From: Brevibacterium picturae
GTDB taxonomy: Bacteria > Actinomycetota > Actinomycetes > Actinomycetales > Brevibacteriaceae
NCBI RefSeq assembly: GCF_900105045.1
Contig: NZ_LT629739.1
Span: 4,154,001-4,218,000, forward strand
Reading direction: 5' to 3'
DNA length: 64,000 nucleotides
Part shown: in pieces, positions 45,154-55,138 of the stretch
How the letters are laid out: each line of letters opens with the position of its first letter
How positions within the stretch are numbered: the first letter of the stretch is position 1
Made by a program: the position numbers and the translations under genes
The notes under the pieces: generated by a model
The model's input: only the letters and a program-made list of their open reading frames with translations
Told to the model about the DNA's origin: nothing
Database searches by the model: none

Positions 45154-47231
45154 GCGTCCGCCTTCGCTGCTGCGATCGATTCCTCGGCGGCGTTCACGAC
45201 GGCCGCCGAGGTGATTCCGAACTTCTCATACAGTGTCGCGTAATCGGCCGAAGCACCGAAGTGTTCGATCGACACGGCACGACCGGCATCGCCGAGGTAC
45301 TTGTGCCAGCTCATCGCCGATGCGGCTTCGATGCTCACACGTGCCTTGAGGCCACGGGGGAGGACCGCGCGACGGTAATCCTCGGGCTGGGCGTCGAACC
45401 ATTCCTGGCTCGGCATCGAGATGACGCGTGCGGCAGTGCCTGCGGCCTGCAGCTCCTCGGCTGCGGTGAGCGCGATGGCGACCTCGGAGCCGCTGGCGAG
45501 GATGGCGACCTCGGGCTCATTGGCGGTGTCGTGGAGGACGTAGCCGCCGCGGGCAGCCTCGGAGGCGGGGGCGTACTTCTCACGGTCGAGGACGGGGACC
45601 GCCTGACGGGTGAGCACGAGTCCGCTGGGGCCGTTGGTGCGATCGAGGATCTTGCGCCACACGACCGAGGTCTCGTTCGCATCCGCCGGACGCACCAGAT
45701 CGAGACCGGGAATCGCGCGCAGTGCGGACAGATGCTCGATCGGCTGGTGTGTGGGGCCGTCTTCGCCGAGGCCGATCGAATCGTGAGTCCACACGAACAC
45801 GTTCGGCAGCTGCTGCAGGGCGGCCAGGCGGATGGCCGGACGCTGATAGTCGCTGAAGACGAGGAAGGTGCCGGAGTAGGGGCGCGTGCCGCCATGGAGG
45901 GCGATGCCGTTGCCGATGAGTCCGGCAGAGAACTCGCGGACACCGAAGTGGATATTGCGGCCGTATTCGTTGCCGGAGAACGCGCCCGTAGAACGATGCT
46001 CAGGCAGGAAGCTCGGATCGCCCTTGATCAGCGTGTTGTTCGATCCGGCGAGGTCGGCGGATCCGCCCCACAGCTCGGGCATGGTGGCGGCGATGGCGTT
46101 GAGGACCTGCCCGGAGGCGGCACGAGTCGCGATGCCCTTGTCGCTGGCTTCGAAGACGGGGAACTCGCTGTCGAGTCCTGCCGGAAGTTCGCGCTTGGTC
46201 AGACGGTCGAAGAGTTCGGCGTTGCTCGGGTTCGCCTCACGCCAAGCCTTGTAGGACTTGTCCCATTCGATATGGGCTCCGCGGCCGCGGTCCAGGGCCG
46301 AACGGGTGTGGTTGAGGACCTCGGCGGGGACATCGAAGGTCTCCTCGGGGTCGAAGCCGAGGATCTCCTTGGTCGCTTTGACCTCGTCGGCCCCGAGTGC
46401 GGAGCCGTGCGAGCCGCCGGTGTTCTGTGCGTTCGGGGCGGGCCAGGCGATGATGGTCGAGAGGCGGATGAAAGAGGGCCGAGAATCGGCTTTCGCAGCT
46501 TCCATGGCCGAGTGGAAGGCCTCCACGTCTTCCTTGTACTCATCTCCGGCCCTGAAGTCCACGTGCTGCACGTGCCAGCCATAGGCGGCGTAGCGTGCGG
46601 CGGTGTCCTCGCCGAAGGCGATGGCGGTGTCGTCTTCGATGGAGATCCGGTTGTCGTCCCAGATCACGATCAGGTTGGACAGTTCCTGGGTTCCGGCCAG
46701 CGACGACGCCTCACCCGAGACGCCCTCCTCGAGGTCGCCGTCGGAGGCCAGGACCACGACGGAATGGTCGAAGGGAGAGGTTCCGGGTGCAGCCTCAGGA
46801 TCGAAGAGGCCGCGCTCGCGACGAGAGGCCATGGACATTCCCACCGCCGAGGCGAGGCCGGAACCCAGCGGGCCGGTGGTGATCTCGACGCCTGCAGTGT
46901 GGCCGACCTCCGGGTGGCCGGGAGTCAGCGAACCCCAAGTGCGCAGAGCCTTCAGATCGTCGAGTTCGAGACCGAAGCCCGACAGGTAGAGCTGAATGTA
47001 CTGGGTCAGCGAGCTGTGCCCGCAGGAGAGAACGAAGCGGTCGCGGCCGGCCCAGGTCGGATCGGCGGGATCATGATTGAGGCCGTACTGGTAGAGGTAA
47101 TGGGCAACGGGTGCCAGACTCATCGCGGTTCCGGGGTGACCGTGTCCGGCCTTCTGCACTGCATCGGCGGCAAGGAGGCGGGCGGTGTCGACTGCGCGGT
47201 TGTCGAGTTCTGTCCAGGACAGGGAGTTCAT
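45150..47231 (-). CDS. tkt: transketolase
   Basis: This 693-residue thiamine diphosphate enzyme moves two-carbon units between sugar phosphates. The N-terminus LSWTELDNRAVDTARLLAADAVQKAGHGHPGTAMSLAP is typical. ASDGDLEEGVSGEASSLAGT holds the Mg/TPP motif, WDDNRISIEDDT follows, and the C-terminal half shows GIALHGGTRPYSGTFLVFSDYQRPAIRLAAL and THDSIGLGEDGPTHQPIEHL. ATG 47231 fits homologous starts but has no close ribosome binding site. GTG 47270, four bases after TAGAGT on the minus strand, would be a leaderless alternative adding 13 residues. Confidence 0.96.
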   Translation of the reverse strand: MNSLSWTELDNRAVDTARLLAADAVQKAGHGHPGTAMSLAPVAHYLYQYGLNHDPADPTWAGRDRFVLSCGHSSLTQYIQLYLSGFGLELDDLKALRTWGSLTPGHPEVGHTAGVEITTGPLGSGLASAVGMSMASRRERGLFDPEAAPGTSPFDHSVVVLASDGDLEEGVSGEASSLAGTQELSNLIVIWDDNRISIEDDTAIAFGEDTAARYAAYGWHVQHVDFRAGDEYKEDVEAFHSAMEAAKADSRPSFIRLSTIIAWPAPNAQNTGGSHGSALGADEVKATKEILGFDPEETFDVPAEVLNHTRSALDRGRGAHIEWDKSYKAWREANPSNAELFDRLTKRELPAGLDSEFPVFEASDKGIATRAASGQVLNAIAATMPELWGGSADLAGSNNTLIKGDPSFLPEHRSTGAFSGNEYGRNIHFGVREFSAGLIGNGIALHGGTRPYSGTFLVFSDYQRPAIRLAALQQLPNVFVWTHDSIGLGEDGPTHQPIEHLSALRAIPGLDLVRPADANETSVVWRKILDRTNGPSGLVLTRQAVPVLDREKYAPASEAARGGYVLHDTANEPEVAILASGSEVAIALTAAEELQAAGTAARVISMPSQEWFDAQPEDYRRAVLPRGLKARVSIEAASAMSWHKYLGDAGRAVSIEHFGASADYATLYEKFGITSAAVVNAAEESIAAAKADA

Positions 47232-47270
47232 GTCTTCGAGCGATCCTTCGTTCGGCTGAGAGGCGTGCAC

Positions 47271-47570
47271 TCAAACTCTACCGTGCTAGGTCCCAAACTC
47301 CAGGGGTGAGCTGGTGTGTGGTCGCCCGGGCAGGCTTCACGGGGGGAGCAGCGTGGGCGAAGAGTAGATCACAGTGACGAAATCGACATCTTGCCTCATG
47401 GTCGGCCGGCACCAGCCGCCGTGGTGGTGCGCATGGCAATGGTGATCGAGCACGCATCGCCACGATGGTCGAGCAGGCACCGAGGAAATCGGATCTGGCC
47501 CAAGAGTCGGCTGGCGAAACACAGGAGCCGCCGACTGGCAAAATATTCGACAGAGGGTAGAATCGAGGGC
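47271..47570. other. divergent tkt / ctaB intergenic region
   Basis: This 300-base gap contains promoters for the divergent tkt (TAGAGT on minus, 47280-47275) and ctaB (47535-47563). A short GTCGGC/GCCGAC pairing is found around 47503-47535. I see no gene or known RNA motif in the middle part. Confidence 0.55.
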
Positions 47571-47571
47571 G
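47535..47571 (+). promoter_or_regulatory. ctaB promoter, leaderless
   Basis: CTGGCA (47535-47540), a 17-base spacer and TAGAAT (47558-47563) lie seven bases before GTG 47571. No Shine-Dalgarno is needed if the transcript starts at the GTG. Confidence 0.6.
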
Positions 47572-48548
47572 TGAGTGAACTTCGTCAGAACCAGGACCAG
47601 CAGAGTGAACGCCCTCTGCAGAGGACAATCGACGAGGAACGACTCTCGAAACGTCCTCGCTCGGTCATCAGCGCCTACATCGCGCTGACCAAGCCTCGAG
47701 TGATCGAGCTCCTGCTCGTGACCACCGCGCCGGTGATGTTCCTCGCCGCACAGGGAATGCCGAACATCTGGCTGGTCATCAACACGCTCATCGGCGGTGC
47801 AGCGGCCGCAGCCTCCGCGTCGGTCTTCAACTGCTATGTCGATCGTGACATCGACGCGAAGATGGAACGGACCAAGCACCGGCCGCTCGTGACCGGTGAG
47901 ATCACTCCGCGAGCAGCACTCATCTTCGCCTTCGCCCTCGGTCTGGGATCGATCTTCTGGCTCGGCGGCACCACGAACTGGGTGACCGCCGGGCTCACAG
48001 CCTGCGCGATTCTGCTCTACGCGGTCTTCTACACCCTGGTCCTCAAGCGCCGCACCACCCAGAACATCGTCTGGGGCGGTGCCGCGGGCTGCATGCCCGT
48101 GCTCATCGGCTGGTCGGCCGTCACCGGCGGACTGGCCTGGGAAGCGCTCCTGCTCTTCCTCGTCGTCTTCTTCTGGACGCCGCCGCACTACTGGCCACTG
48201 GCGATCAAGTACAAGGCTGACTACGACGCCGCAGAGGTTCCGATGCTGCCGTCGAAGGTGCCGCCGACGAACGTGGGTCGGCAGATGATCGCCTACACCT
48301 GGGCGATGGTGGCGTGCTCTCTGGCACTCATCCCGCTTGCCCCGATGGGCCCGGTCTACACGGGTGTCGCGGTGCTGGCCGGAGCATGGTTCCTCTGGTC
48401 CTGCTACGCTCTCGTGTCGCGTGCGAAGAAGGGCAAGAACGGAACCTCACTGCGGGCGATGAAGGTCTTCCACGGCTCGATCACCTACCTGTCGCTGCTC
48501 TTCCTCGCGGTCGCGATCGACCCGTTCGTCCTCCCCGGCTTCTGGTAG
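47571..48548 (+). CDS. ctaB: protoheme IX farnesyltransferase (heme O synthase)
   Basis: This 325-residue UbiA-type membrane prenyltransferase adds farnesyl to heme B. It has eight to nine helices and two Asp-rich motifs: NCYVDRDIDAKMERTKHRPLVTGEI, and YDAAEVPMLPSKVPP after DYWPLAIKYK-like sequence (HYWPLAIKYKADYD). GTG 47571 is chosen because the longer upstream frame lacks homology and a TAGAAT box sits just before this codon. Together with CtaA, encoded 500 bases further on, it makes heme A for the aa3 cytochrome oxidase. Confidence 0.95.
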   Translation: MSELRQNQDQQSERPLQRTIDEERLSKRPRSVISAYIALTKPRVIELLLVTTAPVMFLAAQGMPNIWLVINTLIGGAAAAASASVFNCYVDRDIDAKMERTKHRPLVTGEITPRAALIFAFALGLGSIFWLGGTTNWVTAGLTACAILLYAVFYTLVLKRRTTQNIVWGGAAGCMPVLIGWSAVTGGLAWEALLLFLVVFFWTPPHYWPLAIKYKADYDAAEVPMLPSKVPPTNVGRQMIAYTWAMVACSLALIPLAPMGPVYTGVAVLAGAWFLWSCYALVSRAKKGKNGTSLRAMKVFHGSITYLSLLFLAVAIDPFVLPGFW

Positions 48549-48552
48549 GCCT

Positions 48553-48590
48553 CAGCTCCACCACACTTCACCCAGCTCCACCACGCTTCA
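48553..48590 (+). repeat. 18-bp direct repeat, two copies
   Basis: CAGCTCCACCACACTTCA at 48553-48570 and the same sequence with one change (ACG for ACA) at 48573-48590 lie just after the ctaB stop. They are non-coding, and I see no hairpin. Confidence 0.7.
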
Positions 48591-48687
48591 TTCGTTGCAC
48601 ACACAGCCGCGCGGCAGGGTTCTATAGCAGAGCTAACCGCGTGGCGTAAGTGTCTGTGGCGCGATGCGCACGGGCGGGGCGGGAGGT

Positions 48688-49152
48688 TCAGTCCGCGTTG
48701 ACGAGCTGTTCGATGACGATCTTCTTCATCCCCATCAATGCTCTGACCTGAGCGTCTCCGGTCATCAGTTCGCCGAGGTTGGCCGGCACGATCTGCCAGC
48801 TGATCCCGTACTTGTCCTTGAGCCAGCCGCACTGTTCGCTGTCCGGCACGGCCGACAACGATGACCAGTAGTGGTCGATCTCGGCCTGGTCCGCGCATTC
48901 GACGGTCAACGAGATCGCCTCATTGAAAGTGAAGGCAGGGCCGCCGTCGAGGCAGATGAAACGGTTGCCGTCGAGGTCGAAGCTGCCGTTGATGACTTTC
49001 CCACTCATACCCGCGTAATGCGGGTCGAGGGATTCGTCGGGGTAGCGTTCGATCGAGACGATGCGCGAGTTGGGGAACACGGAGCAGTAGAACTCCATGG
49101 CCTCCTCGGCGTTCTCAGTGAACCACAGGCACGGCGTGATCGGTGTTGGCAT
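48688..49152 (-). CDS. VOC family protein (PhnB-like)
   Basis: This 154-residue glyoxalase/bleomycin-resistance-fold protein has ITPCLWFTENAEEAMEFYCSVFPNSRI at the N-terminus and FICLDGGPAFTFNEAISLTVECADQAEIDHYW in the middle, as in the PhnB/DUF1338-unrelated VOC group. The end GISWQIVPANLGELM completes the pattern. Substrate and metal are unknown. GAGGAG on the minus strand supports ATG 49152. Its start lies inside the 3' end of ctaA (38-base overlap), so it may be co-transcribed with ctaA. Confidence 0.88.
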   Translation of the reverse strand: MPTPITPCLWFTENAEEAMEFYCSVFPNSRIVSIERYPDESLDPHYAGMSGKVINGSFDLDGNRFICLDGGPAFTFNEAISLTVECADQAEIDHYWSSLSAVPDSEQCGWLKDKYGISWQIVPANLGELMTGDAQVRALMGMKKIVIEQLVNAD

Positions 49153-50014
49153 GAGTGCTCCTCGGGTATGCGCTGTCGAGGACGGCAACGCTTGCCGCGA
49201 TGGTAGCGGAGATGCCGATCATATGGAATGCCACGAGCACGATGGGCACTCCGGTGAAGTACTGGACATAGCCGATGATCCCCTGAACGAGCTCGATGGC
49301 GAGGAGCACCGCGAGGGGGCGAACCATCACACGGTGCCTTCTGACCGCGAGCACGAGGGCGGCGACAGTGGCGATGACGAGCAGCCAGACCGGGGCAGCA
49401 TGTGCGCGGGTGATCCAGACGTTGTCCAGGCCGTTGCGTGTCGAGATCGTCGAACCGGAGTGTGGGCCCGCGCCCGTGGTGAGGACACCGAAAATAACGA
49501 CGATCGCGGTCAGTCCGAGGATGGTCCACCCGAGTGCCGGAAGCGGGGACGGAGCCTTCCCGGCGGTGCGCACGCCGGTGTCGTAGGTCCGGCGAACGAA
49601 GTAGGCGGCAACACCGACAGCGATGGCAGATGGCACGAAGTGTCCGGCGACGACCCAGGGGTTGAGCTTGGTCCATACGGTGATTCCGCCGACTATGGCT
49701 TGGACCGGAACAATGGCGAGGAGCCCGAGGTTGAGCCAGAACAGGTCGCGGCGCTGTTTGCGGTGCTTCCAGAGCATGAGGAAGATGACGACGCCGAGCA
49801 TGGCCAGCGCTACGGCCAGTGTGCGGTTGCCGAATTCGATGAGGCCATGGATGCCCATCTCCGGAGTCGTCACGAGCGAATCAGGGGTGCACTTGGGCCA
49901 GTCCGTGCAGCCGAGGCCGGAACCGGTGAGGCGGACGATGCCGCCGCTGACGATGATGACGGCCTGCGCGATGAGCATGGACCAAGCAGCTACACGGATC
50001 CTCTTAGTGACCAT
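49115..50014 (-). CDS. ctaA: heme A synthase (COX15/CtaA)
   Basis: This 299-residue membrane protein oxidises heme O to heme A. It has eight helices in two four-helix bundles. Heme-ligand histidines are visible in MGIHGLIEFGNRTLA, WVVAGHFVPSAI, TRAHAAPVWLL and VAFHMIGISATI. The loop SGLGCTDWPKC contains the conserved cysteine pair. GAGGAG just before ATG 50014 decides the start; the open frame extends further but runs through the ABC permease gene. It overlaps the VOC gene at its 3' end. Confidence 0.95.
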   Translation of the reverse strand: MVTKRIRVAAWSMLIAQAVIIVSGGIVRLTGSGLGCTDWPKCTPDSLVTTPEMGIHGLIEFGNRTLAVALAMLGVVIFLMLWKHRKQRRDLFWLNLGLLAIVPVQAIVGGITVWTKLNPWVVAGHFVPSAIAVGVAAYFVRRTYDTGVRTAGKAPSPLPALGWTILGLTAIVVIFGVLTTGAGPHSGSTISTRNGLDNVWITRAHAAPVWLLVIATVAALVLAVRRHRVMVRPLAVLLAIELVQGIIGYVQYFTGVPIVLVAFHMIGISATIAASVAVLDSAYPRSTHANTDHAVPVVH

Positions 50015-50022
50015 TTCTCTCC

Positions 50023-50754
50023 TCATTCGAATCGGAACCACCTGCGCGCCGCAAGCGTTCCCAGCAGCCCCCATACGAGGAGCACGATCAAAGCTGTGAC
50101 ATCGAAGCCCGCACCGCCGACAGCCGCGCGCATCGCATCGCCGAGTGCACCGGAAGGCAGGTAGCCGACCACGGTGCCCCATTCGCCCGGGTGGGCAATG
50201 ACGAGTCCGCCCACACCGGCCATGAGCACCCAGATCAGATTGGCCCCGGCCAGGGTGGCCTCGGCGCGCACGGTTCCCGCCATGAGCAAGCCTAGAGACA
50301 GGAGTGCTGCGGTGCCAAGCAGCGTGGTCAGAAGCAGTGCGAACGGGTTCACGGACGCATTGAAGCCGAGTCCCAGGGCGATGGCGAAGGCGAGGGCGAA
50401 CTGGATGATGATGACGGCCACGACCGCGCCCAGCTTGCCGAGGATGAGTCCGTTCGTGCCCAGCGGCGTCGTTGCCAGCTGTCGCAGGACACCATAGCGG
50501 CGGTCGAATGCCGTGGCGATCGCCTGGCCGGTGAACGCGGTCGAAGCCAGACACAGGCTGAGCGCGCCGGGCAGGGCAACGGTGAGCGGATCCGTCCCCG
50601 GGGAAACCACACCGAGGGCTTCGAGCAGAGGAGTCTTCGCGAGGAAGATGAGCATGCCCAGGGGCAGGATGACGGAGAGCAGCAGCTGTTCACCGTTGCG
50701 GAGGACGGAGACCGATTCGAACCTCACCTGGGCCAGGACGCGTCTGGTTCTCAT
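50023..50754 (-). CDS. ABC transporter permease (ABC-2 type)
   Basis: This 243-residue membrane subunit has about six helices, of the ABC-2 drug/heme export type. Recognisable segments are VILPLGMLIFLAK, GTDPLTVALPGALSLCLASTAFTGQAIATAFDRRYGVLRQLATTPLG and the C-terminal LLVWGLLGTLAARRWFRFE. It overlaps the ATPase gene by ATGA. The place between sufR and ctaA is the same as for Rv1456c-Rv1458c in M. tuberculosis, often annotated as antibiotic transport without proof. Substrate is unknown; heme-related traffic is an inference from position. Confidence 0.88.
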   Translation of the reverse strand: MRTRRVLAQVRFESVSVLRNGEQLLLSVILPLGMLIFLAKTPLLEALGVVSPGTDPLTVALPGALSLCLASTAFTGQAIATAFDRRYGVLRQLATTPLGTNGLILGKLGAVVAVIIIQFALAFAIALGLGFNASVNPFALLLTTLLGTAALLSLGLLMAGTVRAEATLAGANLIWVLMAGVGGLVIAHPGEWGTVVGYLPSGALGDAMRAAVGGAGFDVTALIVLLVWGLLGTLAARRWFRFE

Positions 50755-51677
50755 CGCAGCGGCCTGCCCGTGAGTTCGAAGAACACATCTGCCAGTGATT
50801 GCGAGTGCATGTCGATGTCGGTGATCGCCAGGCCCGTCTCGGCGACGGCCGTGGTCAGTCCCGCGATCTGCGCGCTGTCCAGATCGCCGTCGACGACGAG
50901 AGCAGGGCCGACCACCGAGGTGGGGGCGATCGTGTTCATGGTCTCAAGCAGTTCGGCTGGGGCTGAGCCCAGCGGCTGGCCGATGGTGATGACGAGTCGT
51001 CGGCCGTCGGGGGAAGCATTGCGCAGATCCTCGGGCGCTCCTTGGGCGATGATGCGTCCGCGGTCGATGACGACGACCTCATCGGCCAGCTCCTCCGCCT
51101 CGGCGAGGTCGTGGGTCGTGAGCACCACCGCCACCGAGGCGGCAGCGAGCTCCCGGATGAAATCGTGGACGACTGCTCGTGCTTGGGGATCGAGCCCGGC
51201 GCAGGGCTCATCGAGGATCACCAAGCGCGGCCTGCCGATGAGTGCGGCGGCCAATGCGACGCGCTGTTTCTGACCGCCGGAGAGGCGACGGATTGTGCGG
51301 GAGGAGAACTCGTGCAGGCCCAAGGGTCCGGCGAGTTCCTCCACGCGCAGCGGGTCGGGGTAGAGGGAGGCCAGGTGGCGCAGGACCTGGAGGGGCTTCG
51401 CGCTCATCGGCAGGCCGCCGTCTTGGAGCATGACGCCGGCGAGCAGCGAAGTTCGGTCGTGTCGGCGGAATGGATCGAGTCCGAAGATCTCGACTGAGCC
51501 GGCATCGGGGGCTCTCGTGCCCACTGCCAGGGAGATCGTCGTCGACTTGCCCGCACCATTGGGACCGAGCACCCCGAGGATGGATCCGGAGGCGGCATCG
51601 AGGTCGATTCCGTCGACGACGTGGTGTGCGCCGTACGAGTAATGGAGACCACGGATGGTGAGGGCCGATTCTGACAC
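50751..51677 (-). CDS. ABC transporter ATP-binding protein
   Basis: This 308-residue ATPase has Walker A GPNGAGKST (38-46), the signature RRLSGGQKQRVALAAALIG, Walker B LVILDEPCAGLDP and the H-loop TTHDLAEAEELADEV. About 75 residues beyond the ATPase core form a C-terminal domain like that of DrrA-type exporters. GTG 51677 is preceded by TAGAAT with a six-base spacer, so the message is probably leaderless. It forms a unit with the permease and possibly ctaA. Confidence 0.93.
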   Translation of the reverse strand: MSESALTIRGLHYSYGAHHVVDGIDLDAASGSILGVLGPNGAGKSTTISLAVGTRAPDAGSVEIFGLDPFRRHDRTSLLAGVMLQDGGLPMSAKPLQVLRHLASLYPDPLRVEELAGPLGLHEFSSRTIRRLSGGQKQRVALAAALIGRPRLVILDEPCAGLDPQARAVVHDFIRELAAASVAVVLTTHDLAEAEELADEVVVIDRGRIIAQGAPEDLRNASPDGRRLVITIGQPLGSAPAELLETMNTIAPTSVVGPALVVDGDLDSAQIAGLTTAVAETGLAITDIDMHSQSLADVFFELTGRPLR

Positions 51678-51689
51678 GTGACCATTCTA
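51677..51689 (-). promoter_or_regulatory. -10 box of ABC exporter, leaderless
   Basis: On the minus strand TAGAAT (51689-51684) is followed by six bases and GTG 51677. A DtxR-like box lies about 25 bases further upstream. Confidence 0.6.
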
Positions 51690-51712
51690 CGACGTGTCGA
51701 ATCACTGAGTAG

Positions 51713-51726
51713 TTAGGCTCACCTAG
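51713..51726. promoter_or_regulatory. DtxR/IdeR-like box
   Basis: TTAGGCTCACCTAG contains the palindrome TAGG-N4-CCTA and matches 12 of 13 bases of the core TTAGGCTAACCTA of actinobacterial iron boxes. It lies just before the presumed -35 of sufR and upstream of the ABC exporter promoter. Confidence 0.5.
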
Positions 51727-51728
51727 TT

Positions 51729-51775
51729 TTACGAAACAAATTACGCAACAATAGTGTTGTGTTAGTCAAGGAGGT
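51729..51775 (+). promoter_or_regulatory. sufR promoter with overlapping palindromic operator
   Basis: TTACGA (51729-51734), a 17-base spacer and TAGTGT (51752-51757) form the promoter. The inverted repeat ACGCAACA-ATAG-TGTTGTGT (51743-51762, one G-T pair) covers the -10 and is a good candidate for SufR autoregulation. AAGGAGG (51768-51774) is the ribosome binding site. Confidence 0.6.
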
Positions 51776-51780
51776 GGAGA

Positions 51781-52496
51781 ATGGCTGCGAACGACACGGA
51801 AGATCGCCGCACCCGGCATAAGGTATTCAGTTCGGTGCTCGATGAGGGGCCGATCACTGCCTCTGCATTGGCGAAGGGGCTTGACCTGACTCCTGCGGCG
51901 ATTCGTCGCCATATGGACGCACTGGAGGGCGAGGGCCTCATCGAGGTCCGAGAGCTCGCCGGCAAGCAGGCAGGCCGCGGCAGACCAGCCAGACACTACG
52001 TGGTCACCTCGCGTGGTCATGGTTCGGTCACCCATTCCTATGACCAGCTGGCAGTCGATATCCTCCGGTTCATGAAGGACCGAGTCGGCCCTGAGGCCGT
52101 TGAGGAGTTCACCGAGGATCTGGTCGCGAAACTCCGCGACCGCCTCGGCGGGGAACTGGATCGACGGGGAGGCACCACAGTGGCTTCCCGCTCCCGGGGC
52201 CTGGCTGCGGCATTGACCAAGGAGGGATATGCCGCCTCGGCGACACCGGTGGCGGCCGGAACCCCTCTCGAAGCGATGCAGCTGTGCCAGGGGCATTGTC
52301 CGATCCAGGCAGTCGCGTCCGAGTTCCCCGAGATCTGCGAAGCAGAACTCGCAATGTTCTCGGACTACCTGGGCGTCGATGTTCGCCGTCTGTCCTCATT
52401 GGCGCACGGCGATCACGTCTGCACTACTCACATTCCGACCTCGGAACTCACCAGACCACTCATCCACAGCAATGATCGACCTCAAGGAGGTTCACG

Positions 52497-52500
<4 letters not shown>
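51781..52500 (+). CDS. sufR: SufR-type Fe-S cluster transcriptional repressor
   Basis: This 239-residue winged-helix regulator has an ArsR/DeoR-like N-terminal HTH ([40 protein letters not shown]) and a C-terminal Fe-S-binding region. Its cysteines are in [22 protein letters not shown] and HGDHVCTTH. SufR represses the suf operon while its own cluster is intact and releases under iron limitation or oxidative stress. It overlaps sufB by ATGA and has a strong AAGGAGG. The upstream palindrome over the -10 fits autorepression. Confidence 0.92.
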
Positions 52501-53927
<1,427 letters not shown>

Positions 53928-53962
53928 TCCAGCCTGCCACCGACCGCGACAAGGAGTTTTAA

Positions 53963-55138
53963 GTGACAGATACCACCAACCCGCTGGGCCTCGATGAGCA
54001 TTCTCACGGCGCCGGCGTCCACGTCCCCGATTCCAAGCGGGATGCACGCACACGCAGCTTCGACGTCTCCGACTTCGCCGTCCCCACCGGACGCGAGGAG
54101 GAATGGCGGTTCTCGCCGGTGCGCAAGCTCAGTGATTTCTTCACCGATGCCGCCTCCGAGACGAAGCTGACCACGAGCGGCGACCTGCCCGAGGGCATCT
54201 CCGTCGAGGAGATCTCGCTCGAGGCTGCTCAGGAGCTGGGCATCCTCGAACCCGAGGACCGTCCCGCCGCAGTCGCCGCCAACCGTGCCCAGGCAGTGAC
54301 CCACTACTCGGTGCCCGCGAACACCGAGATCGAGGGCGCCGCGGTCATCCATGCCGACGGCACCGGCAACGACATCTCCCACGGACATGTCGTCGTCTCC
54401 GTCGGAGCCAACGCCAGGGCGACCATCGTCGTCGAGCACGAAGGACTCGCTCGGCACTCCGAGCTCGTGTCCCTCGTCATCGGAGACGGCGCCGACGTAA
54501 CCTTCGTGTCCCTGCAGCTGTGGGACGACGAAGCGCAGCACCTGGGTCAGCACGACGCGATCGTGGGCAAGGATGCGAAGCTCAAGCACATCGTCATCAG
54601 CCTCGGTGGAGACATCGTGCGCCTGAACACGAACGTGCGCTACTCGGCAGCCGGGGGAGAGGCCGAACTGCTCGGACTCTACTTCGCCGATGCCGGTCAA
54701 CACTTCGAGCACCGCACCTACATCGACCACAACACGCCCAAGGCCACCTCGAACGTCCACTACAAGGGCGCGCTCCAGGGCAAGGACGCACGCAGTGTGT
54801 GGATCGGCGATGTGCTCATCCGCCCGGAGGCGCTCGACATCGACACCTACGAGCTCAATCGCAACCTCATCCTCACGGATGGTGCACGTGCGGACTCGGT
54901 GCCGAACCTCGAGATCGAGACCGGCGACATCGCCGGTGCCGGACACGCATCCTCGACCGGACGCTTCGACGAGGAGCACCTGTTCTACCTGATGAGCCGT
55001 GGCATCCCCGAGGATGTCGCTCGTCAGCTGGTGGTCCGCGGATTCTTCAACGAAGTGATCCAGAAGATCCAGGTGCCTGAGATCGAGGAAGTCCTCAATG
55101 AGCGAATCGAGGAAGAACTCTCGCGGAGCGTTCTGTGA
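53963..55138 (+). CDS. sufD: Fe-S cluster assembly protein SufD
   Basis: This 391-residue partner of SufB is built on the same beta-helix. It shows [114 protein letters not shown], and the acidic C-terminus. AAGGAG at 53950-53955 sets GTG 53963. It overlaps the Rieske gene by GTGA. The His in YIDHNTPKA corresponds to the conserved cluster-assembly His. Confidence 0.97.
   Translation: MTDTTNPLGLDEHSHGAGVHVPDSKRDARTRSFDVSDFAVPTGREEEWRFSPVRKLSDFFTDAASETKLTTSGDLPEGISVEEISLEAAQELGILEPEDRPAAVAANRAQAVTHYSVPANTEIEGAAVIHADGTGNDISHGHVVVSVGANARATIVVEHEGLARHSELVSLVIGDGADVTFVSLQLWDDEAQHLGQHDAIVGKDAKLKHIVISLGGDIVRLNTNVRYSAAGGEAELLGLYFADAGQHFEHRTYIDHNTPKATSNVHYKGALQGKDARSVWIGDVLIRPEALDIDTYELNRNLILTDGARADSVPNLEIETGDIAGAGHASSTGRFDEEHLFYLMSRGIPEDVARQLVVRGFFNEVIQKIQVPEIEEVLNERIEEELSRSVL

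Noticed and set aside
45060..47309. Long open frame (749 codons) on the plus strand opposite tkt
   Set aside because: It mirrors the transketolase gene, has low-complexity Gly/Val/Arg-rich translation and no family motifs. It is the usual shadow frame in high-G+C DNA.
47316..47570. 85-residue N-terminal extension of ctaB
   Set aside because: The translated extension has no similarity to the family and contains the likely promoter; GTG 47571 follows a TAGAAT box.
49152..50554. Longer versions of ctaA starting far upstream
   Set aside because: They would read through the ABC permease gene. GAGGAG is placed just before ATG 50014, where homology begins.
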